NCBI GenBank assembly: GCA_030604135.1
Contig: JAUVWL010000002.1
Location: forward strand, 1 to 64,000
From: Burkholderiales bacterium
GTDB lineage: Bacteria; Pseudomonadota; Gammaproteobacteria; Burkholderiales; Burkholderiaceae_C
DNA: 64,000 nt
Reading direction: 5' to 3'
This document shows, in pieces, positions 17,024-25,135 of this stretch. The stretch's first letter is position 1. Each line of letters opens with the position of its first letter. The notes below the pieces were generated by a model that was not told where the DNA came from, did not search any database, and was given only the letters and a program-made list of their open reading frames with translations. Position numbers and translations under genes: made by a program.

Positions 17024-17039
17024 CCAACCGATCGGTCGG
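17024..17039. promoter_or_regulatory. Near-palindrome CCAACCGATCGGTCGG, TetR-type operator candidate
   Basis: A 16-bp inverted repeat with one mismatched pair, built from YCGGTYGG-like arms that are common in TetR-family operators of acyl-CoA and phenylacetate pathways. It lies 116 bp upstream of the TRAP binding-protein start. The cognate regulator is not in the window. Confidence 0.5.
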
Positions 17040-17154
17040 CGAATTCGGGTAAGTCTGGAGGCGACAAAGCGGATGTGTCACCTATAGTGAGATGGAGGGT
17101 CATTTAATTATCAAACGTAACCATACTTTCCATTTCCACCCCGGAGACCACCCC

Positions 17155-18171
17155 ATGAAACTTCGTCACGCCATTGCAGCCGCCCTGTCCACCGCTTTTC
17201 TCTCCGCTGGCGCGGCATCCGCCCAGACGGTGTTCAACACCTCCAGCTGGCTACCCCCCACGCACGTGCTGTCCACCACGCAGGCGGCCTGGTGCGAGCT
17301 GCTGGAAAAGGAAAGCAGCGGCCGCATGAAATGCAACGCCCTGCCCCGGGCCGTGGTGGCCGCACCGGGCACCTTCGATGCGGTGCGCGACGGTCTGGCA
17401 GACATTTCCTTCACGGTGGACGGTTACACACCCGGACGCTTCATCAACACCCAGGTGGCCGAGTTTCCGTTTCTCGGCGACAGCGCCGTGACCACATCGG
17501 TGGCCTACCAGCGCATCTACAGCAAACACTTTGCGCCACTGAACGAGCACCGTGGCGTGAAGGTGCTGGGCGTGTTCACCCACGGGCCCGGCATCATTTT
17601 CAACACCAAGCAGCCGGTGGCTTCAGCCGCTGATGCGGCGCGCCTGAAGTTCCGCATCGGTGGTGGCAACATCAATGAGCTGTCCAGGGCCATGGGCTGG
17701 AACACCACGCTCAAGCCGGCCCCCGAGTCGTTCGAACTGCTGTCGACCGGGGTGATGGACGGCACCTTCTTCCCGGATGAGTCGATTGCCTCGTTCCGCC
17801 TGAGCATGATCAAGCACGCCACCACCTTCCCCGGCGGGCTCTACAACACAAGCTTCGTGTTCATGATGAATCCGGGCAAGTACAACGCCCTGTCGGCCGA
17901 GGACAAGGCCGTGGTGGACAAGATCTCCGGCGAGACGGTGGCCCGCATGTTCGGTGAGGGCTGGGACCGTGTGGACGCCGCTTCCCGCGACGGTGTGCAG
18001 AAAGAACAGGGTGTTCAGCGCATCCAGGCCAACGAGGCCTTCATCAACGAGGTCAAGGCCAAGCAGGCCGCACTGGAAGACCGCTGGGCGACAACTGCCG
18101 AAGGTCGCGGCCTGAAGAACGCCAAGGCCGTGCTGGCCGAGTTCCGTGCAGAGATCGCCAAGGTCAAGTGA
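17155..18171 (+). CDS. TRAP transporter substrate-binding protein (DctP family), second system
   Basis: A 338-aa periplasmic solute receptor. The Sec signal peptide (MKLRHAIAAALSTAFL, cleavage near ASAQ) is followed by WLPPTHVLSTTQAAW and the DctP core (DAARLKFRIGGGNINEL with the arginine that usually pairs with the carboxylate, then FELLSTGVMDG). The ATG at 17155 follows CCGGAGA. The open frame extends to 17092 but without a better start. It leads a P-Q-M operon, the reverse of the gluconate-type cluster. Divergence from etfB hints at an organic or fatty-acid-like carboxylate, but the substrate is not determined. Confidence 0.92.
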   Translation: MKLRHAIAAALSTAFLSAGAASAQTVFNTSSWLPPTHVLSTTQAAWCELLEKESSGRMKCNALPRAVVAAPGTFDAVRDGLADISFTVDGYTPGRFINTQVAEFPFLGDSAVTTSVAYQRIYSKHFAPLNEHRGVKVLGVFTHGPGIIFNTKQPVASAADAARLKFRIGGGNINELSRAMGWNTTLKPAPESFELLSTGVMDGTFFPDESIASFRLSMIKHATTFPGGLYNTSFVFMMNPGKYNALSAEDKAVVDKISGETVARMFGEGWDRVDAASRDGVQKEQGVQRIQANEAFINEVKAKQAALEDRWATTAEGRGLKNAKAVLAEFRAEIAKVK

Positions 18172-18300
18172 TCGCCTGATTCCCGCTTCGGGCTGGCGGG
18201 GCAGCCGCCGTGATCACATGCAGGGCCCGCGCAAGGCGCGGTTCTTGCAGGTGAATTGCGGCCCACAGCTGCTCCCCAGCCCTTCTTGCATTCTTTCTCC

Positions 18301-18789
18301 ATGCACAAACTTCTGGATCGCCTGCTGTACTGGTCCACCGGCCTGATCGCGGCCATGGGCCTGTTCGGCATCATGTGGCTCACCGTGGTCGATGTCACCG
18401 GCCGCAAGTTCTTCAACAACTCCGTCCCTGGCGGCCTGGAGATCACCGAGGTGCTGATGGTGATCGTGATTTTTGGTGCACTGCCCCTGGTGTCATGGCG
18501 CAATGAGCACGTGGTGTTCGATTCGCTGGACGCCCTCATCCCGGACTGGTTCAAAGGCATCCAGGCGCGCCTGATCCATCTGGTGTGTGCCGGTGTGTTT
18601 GCCTACCTGGCGCGGCTGCTGGTGCAACGGGCCGAGCGTTTTGCCGAGTACGGTGACGTCACCGCCTACCTCATGATGCCGGTGGCGCCCGTGGCCTACC
18701 TGATGGCGGTGCTGCTGGCGGTGACCGCGGCGACCCACTTCGTGCAGGTGCTGATCGGACAAGCCGACAGGCGGGAGCTGGCACCATGA
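18301..18789 (+). CDS. dctQ: TRAP transporter small permease (DctQ family), second system
   Basis: A 162-aa membrane protein with four hydrophobic segments (near 10-30, 45-65, 88-108 and 122-145). The start ATG at 18301 (MHKLLDRLLYW) is 129 bp after the binding-protein stop. The C-terminus overlaps dctM by four bases (ATGA). It partners the downstream large permease. Confidence 0.9.
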   Translation: MHKLLDRLLYWSTGLIAAMGLFGIMWLTVVDVTGRKFFNNSVPGGLEITEVLMVIVIFGALPLVSWRNEHVVFDSLDALIPDWFKGIQARLIHLVCAGVFAYLARLLVQRAERFAEYGDVTAYLMMPVAPVAYLMAVLLAVTAATHFVQVLIGQADRRELAP

Positions 18790-20081
18790 CCGAAGCGATG
18801 CTGGGTTTTCTGGCCGTCTTCGGACTGGCCTTTCTGCGCCTGCCTCTGGCGGTCTCGATGACCATCGTCGGGTTTGGGGGTCTGGCGCTGATGCGCGGCT
18901 GGCCGGCCGCCATGGCCAGCACCAGCCAGGTGGTGTTCGAAACCGGCTTCCACTACGTGTTGTCGGTGATTCCGCTGTTCGTGCTGATGGGCAACTTTGT
19001 CGCACGCGCCGGTCTGGCACGCGAGCTGTTCACCGCGGCCAACGCCTTTGTGGGTCATCGGCGAGGTGGCCTGGCCATGGCGAGCATCATCGCCTCAGGC
19101 GGCTTTGGTTCGATCTGTGGCTCGTCCATTGCCACCGCAGCGACCATGTCGCGTGTGGCCTACCCGCAGATGAAGGCGCATGGCTACAAAGACACCCTCG
19201 CCACCGGCTCGATCGCCTCGGGTGGCACGCTGGGCATCCTGATTCCGCCATCCACCATTCTGGTGGTCTACGGCATCATCACCGAAACCGACATCGGCAA
19301 GCTTTTTGTGGCCGGCATTCTGCCCGGTCTGGTGGCCATCATCTGCCTGTGCCTGGCGGTGGTGTTCATCACCTGGCGCGACCCTGAGGCCGGCCCGCCG
19401 GCCGAGCGCTTCACCTGGGCCGAGCGACTGCGCGCGGTTCGCGGTATCTGGGGCGTCGGCGTGCTGTTCCTGCTGGTCATCGGCGGCATCTATGGCGGCG
19501 TCTTCACCGCCACAGAAGGCGCGGGCGTCGGTGCCGCCGGTGCCTTCCTGTTTGCGCTGCTGCGCCGCTCATTGACGCCGCGCGTGCTGCTGGACATCCT
19601 GATCGAAAGCGCCCGCACCACCGCGATGCTGTTCGCCATACTGATCGCGGCCATGGTGTTCACCAACTTCATCAATTTCACCAGCATGCCCGGCGACCTC
19701 AAGGAATTCATCCTGGAGATCAGCCCCAGCCCCATCATGGTGGTGGTGGTGATGATGGGCATCTACCTGGCGCTGGGCATGGTGATGGAGGAGCTGGCCA
19801 TTGTGCTGCTGACCATTCCGGTGTTCTTTCCGATCATCGTCGGACTGGGTTTCGACCCGGTGTGGTTCGGCATCCTGATCGTGACCATCGTCGAAATCGG
19901 CCTGATTTCGCCACCCGTCGGACTGAACCTGTTCGTGCTCAACTCGCTGCTGTCCGATGTCAGGCTGGGCACGATCTACCGCGGCATCTGGCCCTTCGTG
20001 GTGGCCGACATCGTGCGCCTGGGCATTCTGATTGCGGTGCCTTCCATCGCACTGTGGCTGCCGGGCATGATGGGGCGCTGA
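18786..20081 (+). CDS. dctM: TRAP transporter large permease (DctM family), second system
   Basis: A 431-aa ion-coupled permease with about 12 membrane segments. Family blocks include IPLFVLMGNFVARAGL and the GTLGILIPPSTILVVYG stretch in the first conserved half, and LISPPVGLNLFVLNSL near the C-terminus. Translationally coupled to dctQ. The stop codon is in one arm of an 8-bp inverted repeat (GCTGATCG ... CGATCAGC, 20077-20111) whose other arm carries the stop of the convergent mscS gene. Confidence 0.94.
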   Translation: MTEAMLGFLAVFGLAFLRLPLAVSMTIVGFGGLALMRGWPAAMASTSQVVFETGFHYVLSVIPLFVLMGNFVARAGLARELFTAANAFVGHRRGGLAMASIIASGGFGSICGSSIATAATMSRVAYPQMKAHGYKDTLATGSIASGGTLGILIPPSTILVVYGIITETDIGKLFVAGILPGLVAIICLCLAVVFITWRDPEAGPPAERFTWAERLRAVRGIWGVGVLFLLVIGGIYGGVFTATEGAGVGAAGAFLFALLRRSLTPRVLLDILIESARTTAMLFAILIAAMVFTNFINFTSMPGDLKEFILEISPSPIMVVVVMMGIYLALGMVMEELAIVLLTIPVFFPIIVGLGFDPVWFGILIVTIVEIGLISPPVGLNLFVLNSLLSDVRLGTIYRGIWPFVVADIVRLGILIAVPSIALWLPGMMGR

Positions 20082-20106
20082 TCGCCGACCCGCTCTCGCA
20101 GGCCGA

Positions 20107-21384
20107 TCAGCCGGCGGGTGGTTTCATGTGCACCACCCGCTGCGGGTACGGGATCTCGACGCCGTTCTCGCGCAAAGCGCGCAGGATGGCCAGATTGATG
20201 TCGGAGCGCAGCCCGAGCTGGCCATTCTGCGGATCGGCAATCCAGAAGCCCACGGTGAACTCCAGACCATCTGCACCGAAGGCCGACAGCGAGGCCGAGG
20301 GAGCCGGCTCCCTGAGCACGCGGGGCTGTGCCAGCGCCGCATCCACCAAGAGGCGGCGCACCAGGTCGACATCGCTGTCGTAGGCGACCGACACCACGGT
20401 GGAAAGCCAGATTCTCGGGTCGGCCAGCGACAGGTTCTCGACCCGGCTGGTCATCATGGTCTCGTTGGGCACGATGGACTCGCGCCCGGCCGGCGATCGG
20501 ATCAGGGTGTAGCGGGCGGTGATGTCGGTGATGCGACCCTCGAAGTTGTCGACCCTCACGTTGTCGCCGATGCGCATGCTGCGCTCGGCCAGGATGACAA
20601 ATCCGCTGACGTAGTTGGCGGCCAGCTTCTGCAGACCGAAGCCAATGCCCACACCAATCGCACCGCCCAGCACCGAGAACGCGGTCAGGTCGATGCCGAC
20701 TGCGGTCATGGCCATCATCAGGCCCACGAACATCAGCAAGGCCCGGGCGGCGTTGCTGACCGCCTTGCGCAGGGACAGCTCACCCCCTTCGACCGAACGC
20801 AGCAGGCGGGCTTCGATCGCCGAAGACACCCACAGCGCCAGGATGAGCACCGCGCCGGCGGTGATGACCCCTTCAATGAGGGTGCGCAAGGACAGCTGGG
20901 CGTTGCCCACCTTCCAGCTGATCTGGTCCATCTCGTGCAGCACGATCGGCAACAGGCCACTGACCCACAGCACCATGGCACCCCAGGCCACCCAGGAAAT
21001 GCTGCGCTCCAGTGGCGGCACCCAGGCCGCTCCCGGGAAGGCCACTGTCAGCACCTTGACCCCGGTGCGAATCACCGCCAGCGATATCAGCACCGGAATG
21101 GCCACACGGAAGACGGCCAGTGGCATGTGGTTGAGCAGCACCGTGCGGGCCAGGTAGGCCAGAGCCAACAGCAGTAGCGGGAACAGCACCCCGTCAATCA
21201 GACGGTGGCCAAACATCACCGAGTGACGCCCCGGATCACCGCCCAGTGCCCGTCGAAACACCGCGGCAAGCCCCCAGGCCAGCACCACGCAGGCCAGCAA
21301 GGCACCCGTCTCGGCCAGCACACTGGGTTGCTGGAAGGCAGCCAGCCAGAGGCCGAAGTCATCAATGGGTTTGGGTGGGGTCAT
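20107..21384 (-). CDS. MscS-family mechanosensitive ion channel
   Basis: A 425-aa inner-membrane channel that opens under membrane tension and releases solutes on hypo-osmotic shock. Several N-terminal helices precede the pore helix TM3 and the conserved segment GVGIGFGLQKLAANYVSGFVI near 245-265, then the beta domain (IGDNVRVDNFEGRITDI, SPAGRESIVPNETMM) and a C-terminal alpha/beta domain ending VEIPYPQRVVHMK. It is larger than E. coli MscS (286 aa) because of extra N-terminal helices. It is a single gene, convergent with the TRAP operon and with its own upstream region of 66 bp. Confidence 0.93.
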   Translation of the reverse strand: MTPPKPIDDFGLWLAAFQQPSVLAETGALLACVVLAWGLAAVFRRALGGDPGRHSVMFGHRLIDGVLFPLLLLALAYLARTVLLNHMPLAVFRVAIPVLISLAVIRTGVKVLTVAFPGAAWVPPLERSISWVAWGAMVLWVSGLLPIVLHEMDQISWKVGNAQLSLRTLIEGVITAGAVLILALWVSSAIEARLLRSVEGGELSLRKAVSNAARALLMFVGLMMAMTAVGIDLTAFSVLGGAIGVGIGFGLQKLAANYVSGFVILAERSMRIGDNVRVDNFEGRITDITARYTLIRSPAGRESIVPNETMMTSRVENLSLADPRIWLSTVVSVAYDSDVDLVRRLLVDAALAQPRVLREPAPSASLSAFGADGLEFTVGFWIADPQNGQLGLRSDINLAILRALRENGVEIPYPQRVVHMKPPAG

Positions 21385-21450
21385 GAAAATCGGAGAAAGG
21401 ACGGGCTGGACATGACTTGAGGTGACACTCTGCCAGGGCGACTGGCGGCT

Positions 21451-22242
21451 TCATTCGCGCCAGGTCGGCGGACGCTTTTCGATGAAGGCCTGAACGCCCT
21501 CCTGGGCCACCTCATGCACCATGTTGCAGGCCATGGTGTGGCCGGCCAGCTGATAGGCCGCTTCCATGCCGGTTTCCAGCTGCCGGTAGAACAGTTGCTT
21601 GCCCATGGCCAGCGCTTCTCGTGGCCTGGCCAGCAGGCGCTGCAGCAGACGCTCGACTTCGGCATCCAGTGCGTCCGCCGCCACCACCCGGTTGACCAGG
21701 CCGCGCTCGCACGCCTGTTGCGCCGAGATGAACTCGCCGGTCAGCAGCATTTCCATGGCCTGCTTGGGCAGGATGTTGCGCGAGAGCGCCACACCGGGCG
21801 TGGCACAGAACAGGCCGACGTCGATGCCGTTGACGCCAAAACTCGCCTCCTCCGACGCCACCGCCAGGTCGCACTGGGCCACCAGCTGGCAGCCCGCTGC
21901 CGTGGCCAGACCCTGCACGCATGCCAGCACCGGCACGTCCAGCCGACGCAGGGTCATCATCACACGGGTACACCGGGTGAACAGCCGTCGGTAGTAGTCG
22001 ATGTCCGGGTGGGCGCGCATCTGCTTGAGGTCGTGCCCGGCACAGAAGGCCTTTCCCTCAGCGGCGATGACCACGGCACGCGCCTGCGGATCGGCGGCCA
22101 CCGCGTCCAGCGCACGTTGCAAAGCGACCAGCATCTCTTCACTGAGCACATTGAAACTGCGCGGCGCGTTCAGGGTCAGGCAATGCACACCCCGCCGGTC
22201 TCGGGCATGCAACAGCAGATCGGCAGCAGGAACTGAGGTCAT
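21451..22242 (-). CDS. Enoyl-CoA hydratase/isomerase family protein (ECHDC3-like)
   Basis: A 263-aa crotonase-fold enzyme. The oxyanion-hole segments are GKAFCAGHDLKQM near 65-78 and LATAAGCQLVAQCDLAVA near 115-130. The GHDLK signature is typical of the ECHDC3-like subgroup, where the usual catalytic glutamates are not always conserved; here ASFGVNGIDVGLF occupies the second active-site stretch. The reaction is therefore uncertain although CoA thioester binding is likely. The start is ATG at 22242. A second in-frame ATG at 22275 would add 11 residues, and neither has a good ribosome site. Confidence 0.88.
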   Translation of the reverse strand: MTSVPAADLLLHARDRRGVHCLTLNAPRSFNVLSEEMLVALQRALDAVAADPQARAVVIAAEGKAFCAGHDLKQMRAHPDIDYYRRLFTRCTRVMMTLRRLDVPVLACVQGLATAAGCQLVAQCDLAVASEEASFGVNGIDVGLFCATPGVALSRNILPKQAMEMLLTGEFISAQQACERGLVNRVVAADALDAEVERLLQRLLARPREALAMGKQLFYRQLETGMEAAYQLAGHTMACNMVHEVAQEGVQAFIEKRPPTWRE

Positions 22243-22308
22243 GGCAAGGGTTCGCAGTGGAAAGACAGCCGCCATTGTGGGGCATGAGCGGCATCCTCGG
22301 CGCCCATG

Positions 22309-22340
22309 AAAAAACCCGCCCGGTGTGTCCCGGGCGGGTT
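22309..22340 (-). terminator. Rho-independent terminator after the H1-like gene
   Basis: On the minus strand a GC-rich stem (AACCCGCCCGG / CCGGGCGGGTT) is followed by TTTTTT. It lies 22 bp downstream of the histone-H1-like stop codon. Confidence 0.85.
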
Positions 22341-22361
22341 CGATCAGATGGGCTGCAAGGC

Positions 22362-23063
22362 TCAGCGACCGGCGCGCTTGGCCTGTCCTTTGGCGTTGGC
22401 CGAACGGGCGTGGGCGCCGATGTTCTTGCCGCGCACCGACACGACCTTGGAGACGGCCGTGGCGGGGCGCTGGCTGCGCGCCACCGGGGCTTTGGCCACC
22501 GGCTTGACGGCGGCTTTTTTGGCCACTGGTGCCTTGACAGCGGCCTTGGGCGCCGCGGTCTTGGCTGCGGCCTTCTTGGCAACCGGTGCCGGCTTCTCGG
22601 CGCGCACTGCGGCCTTGGCAGCGGCCTTGCGGGCCACCGACTTCTTGGGCGCGGCAGGCTGAGCAGGAGCCCTGGCCACAGCGGCCTTGGTGGGCGACTT
22701 GCGGGCCACCGCGGCTTTGGCTGCGGGCTTGGACGCGGAGCCGGCCTTCGCGGCTGCGGCTTCGACCTTGGCCAGGCGCGCCTCGAAACGCTTGAGGGTC
22801 TCGTCGAACAAGCGGGATTTCTGTTCGGTGCGCTGGTTGGCCACACCGGTGTTGCCGCGCTTGGCGCTGGTGGCACTGCGGGTGGCGGTGGTCTGACGAC
22901 GGAACAGATCGGCGTTCTTGTCACGCAGGGTGCGGGCGCGCGTGATCTTGCTGCGCAGCTGCGCTGCGGTGAGTTTGGTCACCTCATCGGCCATCGATGC
23001 GACCACGAGTTGCAGTTCCGATTCGTTGCACAGTTTCTGCGCCTGGGCCCGGTTGTATGCCAT
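22362..23063 (-). CDS. Histone-H1-like Ala/Lys/Pro-rich DNA-binding protein
   Basis: A 233-aa very basic protein. Residues 1-95 form a mostly helical domain (MAYNRAQAQKLCNESE, VTKLTAAQLRSKITRARTL), followed by a tail of about 130 residues made almost only of Ala, Lys, Pro, Val and Arg in KAAVKxPVAKK-type repeats, the pattern of histone H1 C-terminal tails and bacterial AlgP/Hc1/BpH-type proteins. Such tails bind DNA without sequence preference and condense it. The gene is monocistronic with its own terminator. Its upstream neighbour on the same strand encodes a histone-deacetylase-family enzyme 168 bp away. The N-terminal domain family is not recognised. Confidence 0.85.
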   Translation of the reverse strand: MAYNRAQAQKLCNESELQLVVASMADEVTKLTAAQLRSKITRARTLRDKNADLFRRQTTATRSATSAKRGNTGVANQRTEQKSRLFDETLKRFEARLAKVEAAAAKAGSASKPAAKAAVARKSPTKAAVARAPAQPAAPKKSVARKAAAKAAVRAEKPAPVAKKAAAKTAAPKAAVKAPVAKKAAVKPVAKAPVARSQRPATAVSKVVSVRGKNIGAHARSANAKGQAKRAGR

Positions 23064-23231
23064 GGGTAAGAGTCCTTTCAGGAGAGTCGTCAGAACCGCC
23101 GAGTGTAGCGGCCGCGCTGCATGCGAGGCGAAGTCAGCACTCGCACGACTTCGACTGCGTGACCACAGCGACCTATTTGTGGCGCACCCACCACGTCCGC
23201 ATCAGCACCTCTGGAAAAGGCTTGAAGCAGC

Positions 23232-24185
23232 TCAGACGCCGGCGAGCACTCGCAGATGGGCTTCGACACTGCGAGCCAGGGCACCGAGGTGGTAGCCACC
23301 TTCGAGGCAGCTGACGATGCGTCCCTTGGCGTGGCGTCGTGCCACTTCAACCAGGCGCTCGGTCATCCAGGCGTAGTCGTTCTCGACCAGACCCAGCTGA
23401 CCCATGTCGTCTTCGCGGTGGGCATCGAAGCCGGCGCTGATGAACACCATCTCGGGACGATGTGCCTCCAGCCGAGGCAGCCACATCATGTCCACCAGTT
23501 CACGGATATCCATGCCACGCGTGTAGGCCGGCACGGGCAGGTTCACCAGGTTGGGCGCGTCGGCATGATCCCAGGCCGGATAAAACGGGTGCTGGTAGAA
23601 ACTGCACATCAGGATGCGATCGTCGCCGGCCACGATGTCTTCGGTGCCGTTGCCATGGTGGACATCGAAATCGATGATGGCCACGCGCTTGAGGCCGTGC
23701 CGCTCCAGCGCGTACTTCGCGGCCACCGCCACGTTGTTGACGAAGCAAAACCCCATGGCCTGTTGGCGCGTGGCGTGGTGACCGGGCGGGCGCACGGCGC
23801 AGAAGGCGTTCTCCATTTCGCCAGCCATCACGGCGTCGGTGGCGTCGATGGCAGCACCGGCCGCCACCAGCATGGCCTCCCAGGAATGCACGTTGATCGA
23901 GGTGTCCGGGTCGATCTGCGCATGCGTGGGTCCTCCTGCAGCGATCTCGTCCCGAAGCGCGTCGCTCAGTCCACGCAGGGCCGCCAGGTGCATGCGGCCA
24001 TGGGCCAGTTCCAGATCGGCCAGAGAGGCCGGCGTGGCCTCTCGCCGTTGCAAGGCCACGTCCAGGCCGGTGATGAGCAAACGGTCTTCGATGGCGTCCA
24101 GCCGCTGGGGACACTCGGGGTGGCCAGCACCCATCTCGTGCTTCCAGCAATCCCTGTGGGTGAAATATCCGGTGCCCTGGCTCAT
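23232..24185 (-). CDS. Histone-deacetylase-family zinc amidohydrolase
   Basis: A 317-aa member of the arginase/deacetylase superfamily, which removes acetyl or other acyl groups from lysine side chains or polyamines. The zinc and charge-relay set is intact: RPPGHHATR (tandem histidines near 142), IIDFDVHHGNGT (zinc Asp and His near 175-185), SAGFDAHREDDMG (zinc Asp near 255) and EGGYHLGAL near 300. The start is ATG at 24185 (MSQGTGYF); the open frame to 24230 would overlap the divergent moxR. Only 14 bp separate it from moxR, so the two promoters must overlap the coding regions. Bacterial members also include acetoin-utilisation and acetylpolyamine enzymes, so the substrate is open. Confidence 0.92.
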   Translation of the reverse strand: MSQGTGYFTHRDCWKHEMGAGHPECPQRLDAIEDRLLITGLDVALQRREATPASLADLELAHGRMHLAALRGLSDALRDEIAAGGPTHAQIDPDTSINVHSWEAMLVAAGAAIDATDAVMAGEMENAFCAVRPPGHHATRQQAMGFCFVNNVAVAAKYALERHGLKRVAIIDFDVHHGNGTEDIVAGDDRILMCSFYQHPFYPAWDHADAPNLVNLPVPAYTRGMDIRELVDMMWLPRLEAHRPEMVFISAGFDAHREDDMGQLGLVENDYAWMTERLVEVARRHAKGRIVSCLEGGYHLGALARSVEAHLRVLAGV

Positions 24186-24199
24186 GGTCGTTTTACGGT

Positions 24200-25135
24200 A
24201 TGGTTCGCGGGATGATGCAAACGGATACACAGCTTCAGCGTCTCCTGGACCAGCTTAACATGGTGATTGTCGGCAAGTCTGCCCAGGTTGCCGACTGTGT
24301 CGCCTGCATGCTGGCGGGCGGCCACCTGCTGATCGAGGACGTGCCCGGCGTGGGCAAGACCACGCTGGCCCACGCCCTGGCACGCAGCTTCGGCCTGCAG
24401 TTCTCGCGCGTGCAGTTCACGGCCGACCTGATGCCCAGCGACCTGATCGGGGTGTCAATCTACGAGCGCGGTCGCGAGGGCTTCGTGTTCCACCCCGGGC
24501 CGGTGTTCGCCCAGGTGCTGCTGGCCGACGAAATCAACCGGGCCAGCCCCAAGACGCAAAGTGCCTTGCTCGAGGCCATGGAAGAAAAGCAGGTGACGGT
24601 GGAGGGGGCCACGCGCCCCTTGCCAGAACCTTTTTTTGTCATTGCCACACAAAACCCGATGGACCAACTGGGCACCTACGCGCTGCCAGAGTCGCAGCTG
24701 GACCGATTCCACATGCGACTGTCGCTGGGCTATCCGGATCGGTCTGCCGAGCGCGAGCTCTTGCGCGGCGATGACAGGCGCGACATGCTGGAAAGACTGC
24801 GGCCTGTGTTCAGCATCGAAGACCTGGCGCGCCTGCAGCAGGCTGTCGCTGCTGTGCACGCGGCCGACCCATTGCTGGACTACCTGCAGGATCTGGTGCG
24901 CGCCACCCGCAGCGGTCGCTGGTTCGTGCAGGGGCTTTCGCCGCGCGCGGCGCTGGCGGTGATGCGCGCCGCCAAAGCCCAGGCTTACCTCAGCGGCCGC
25001 GACTACGTGGCGCCCGACGACATCGCGGCCATCCTGCCGCAGACCATCGCACACCGCCTGGTTCCCGTGAGCGATGCGGGTCGCGGCAGTGCCGAGCAGG
25101 TGCGCGCCATGCTCGAAGCCACCCCCCTGCCCTGA
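24200..25135 (+). CDS. MoxR-family AAA+ ATPase
   Basis: A 311-aa chaperone-like ATPase. Walker A is PGVGKTT near 49-55, Walker B is LLADEINRA near 110, and sensor 1 lies in FFVIATQNPMDQLGTY near 145. MoxR proteins usually activate a partner with a von Willebrand factor A-like or DUF58 domain, and the next gene encodes a DUF58 protein. In-frame ATGs at 24212 and 24215 are equally possible starts; none has a clear ribosome site. It is the first gene of the moxR-DUF58-tgpA-mltB run and overlaps the next start by one base (TGATG). Confidence 0.93.
   Translation: MVRGMMQTDTQLQRLLDQLNMVIVGKSAQVADCVACMLAGGHLLIEDVPGVGKTTLAHALARSFGLQFSRVQFTADLMPSDLIGVSIYERGREGFVFHPGPVFAQVLLADEINRASPKTQSALLEAMEEKQVTVEGATRPLPEPFFVIATQNPMDQLGTYALPESQLDRFHMRLSLGYPDRSAERELLRGDDRRDMLERLRPVFSIEDLARLQQAVAAVHAADPLLDYLQDLVRATRSGRWFVQGLSPRAALAVMRAAKAQAYLSGRDYVAPDDIAAILPQTIAHRLVPVSDAGRGSAEQVRAMLEATPLP

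Larger units (their letters stand above)
16807..17154. other. 348-bp divergent intergenic region, etfB / TRAP dctP
   Basis: Contains no gene. It is locally AT-richer than its flanks and carries a perfect palindrome near etfB, a near-perfect one in the middle, a candidate minus-strand -10 box TACAAT (16868-16873) just upstream of the first palindrome, and a plus-strand TATAGT at 17083-17088. It probably holds the promoters of both divergent units. Confidence 0.6.

Noticed and set aside
20077-20111. Inverted repeat GCTGATCG ... CGATCAGC spanning the convergent stops of dctM and mscS
   Set aside because: Loop of 19 bases and no T-tract; too weak to call a terminator, noted only as a curiosity.
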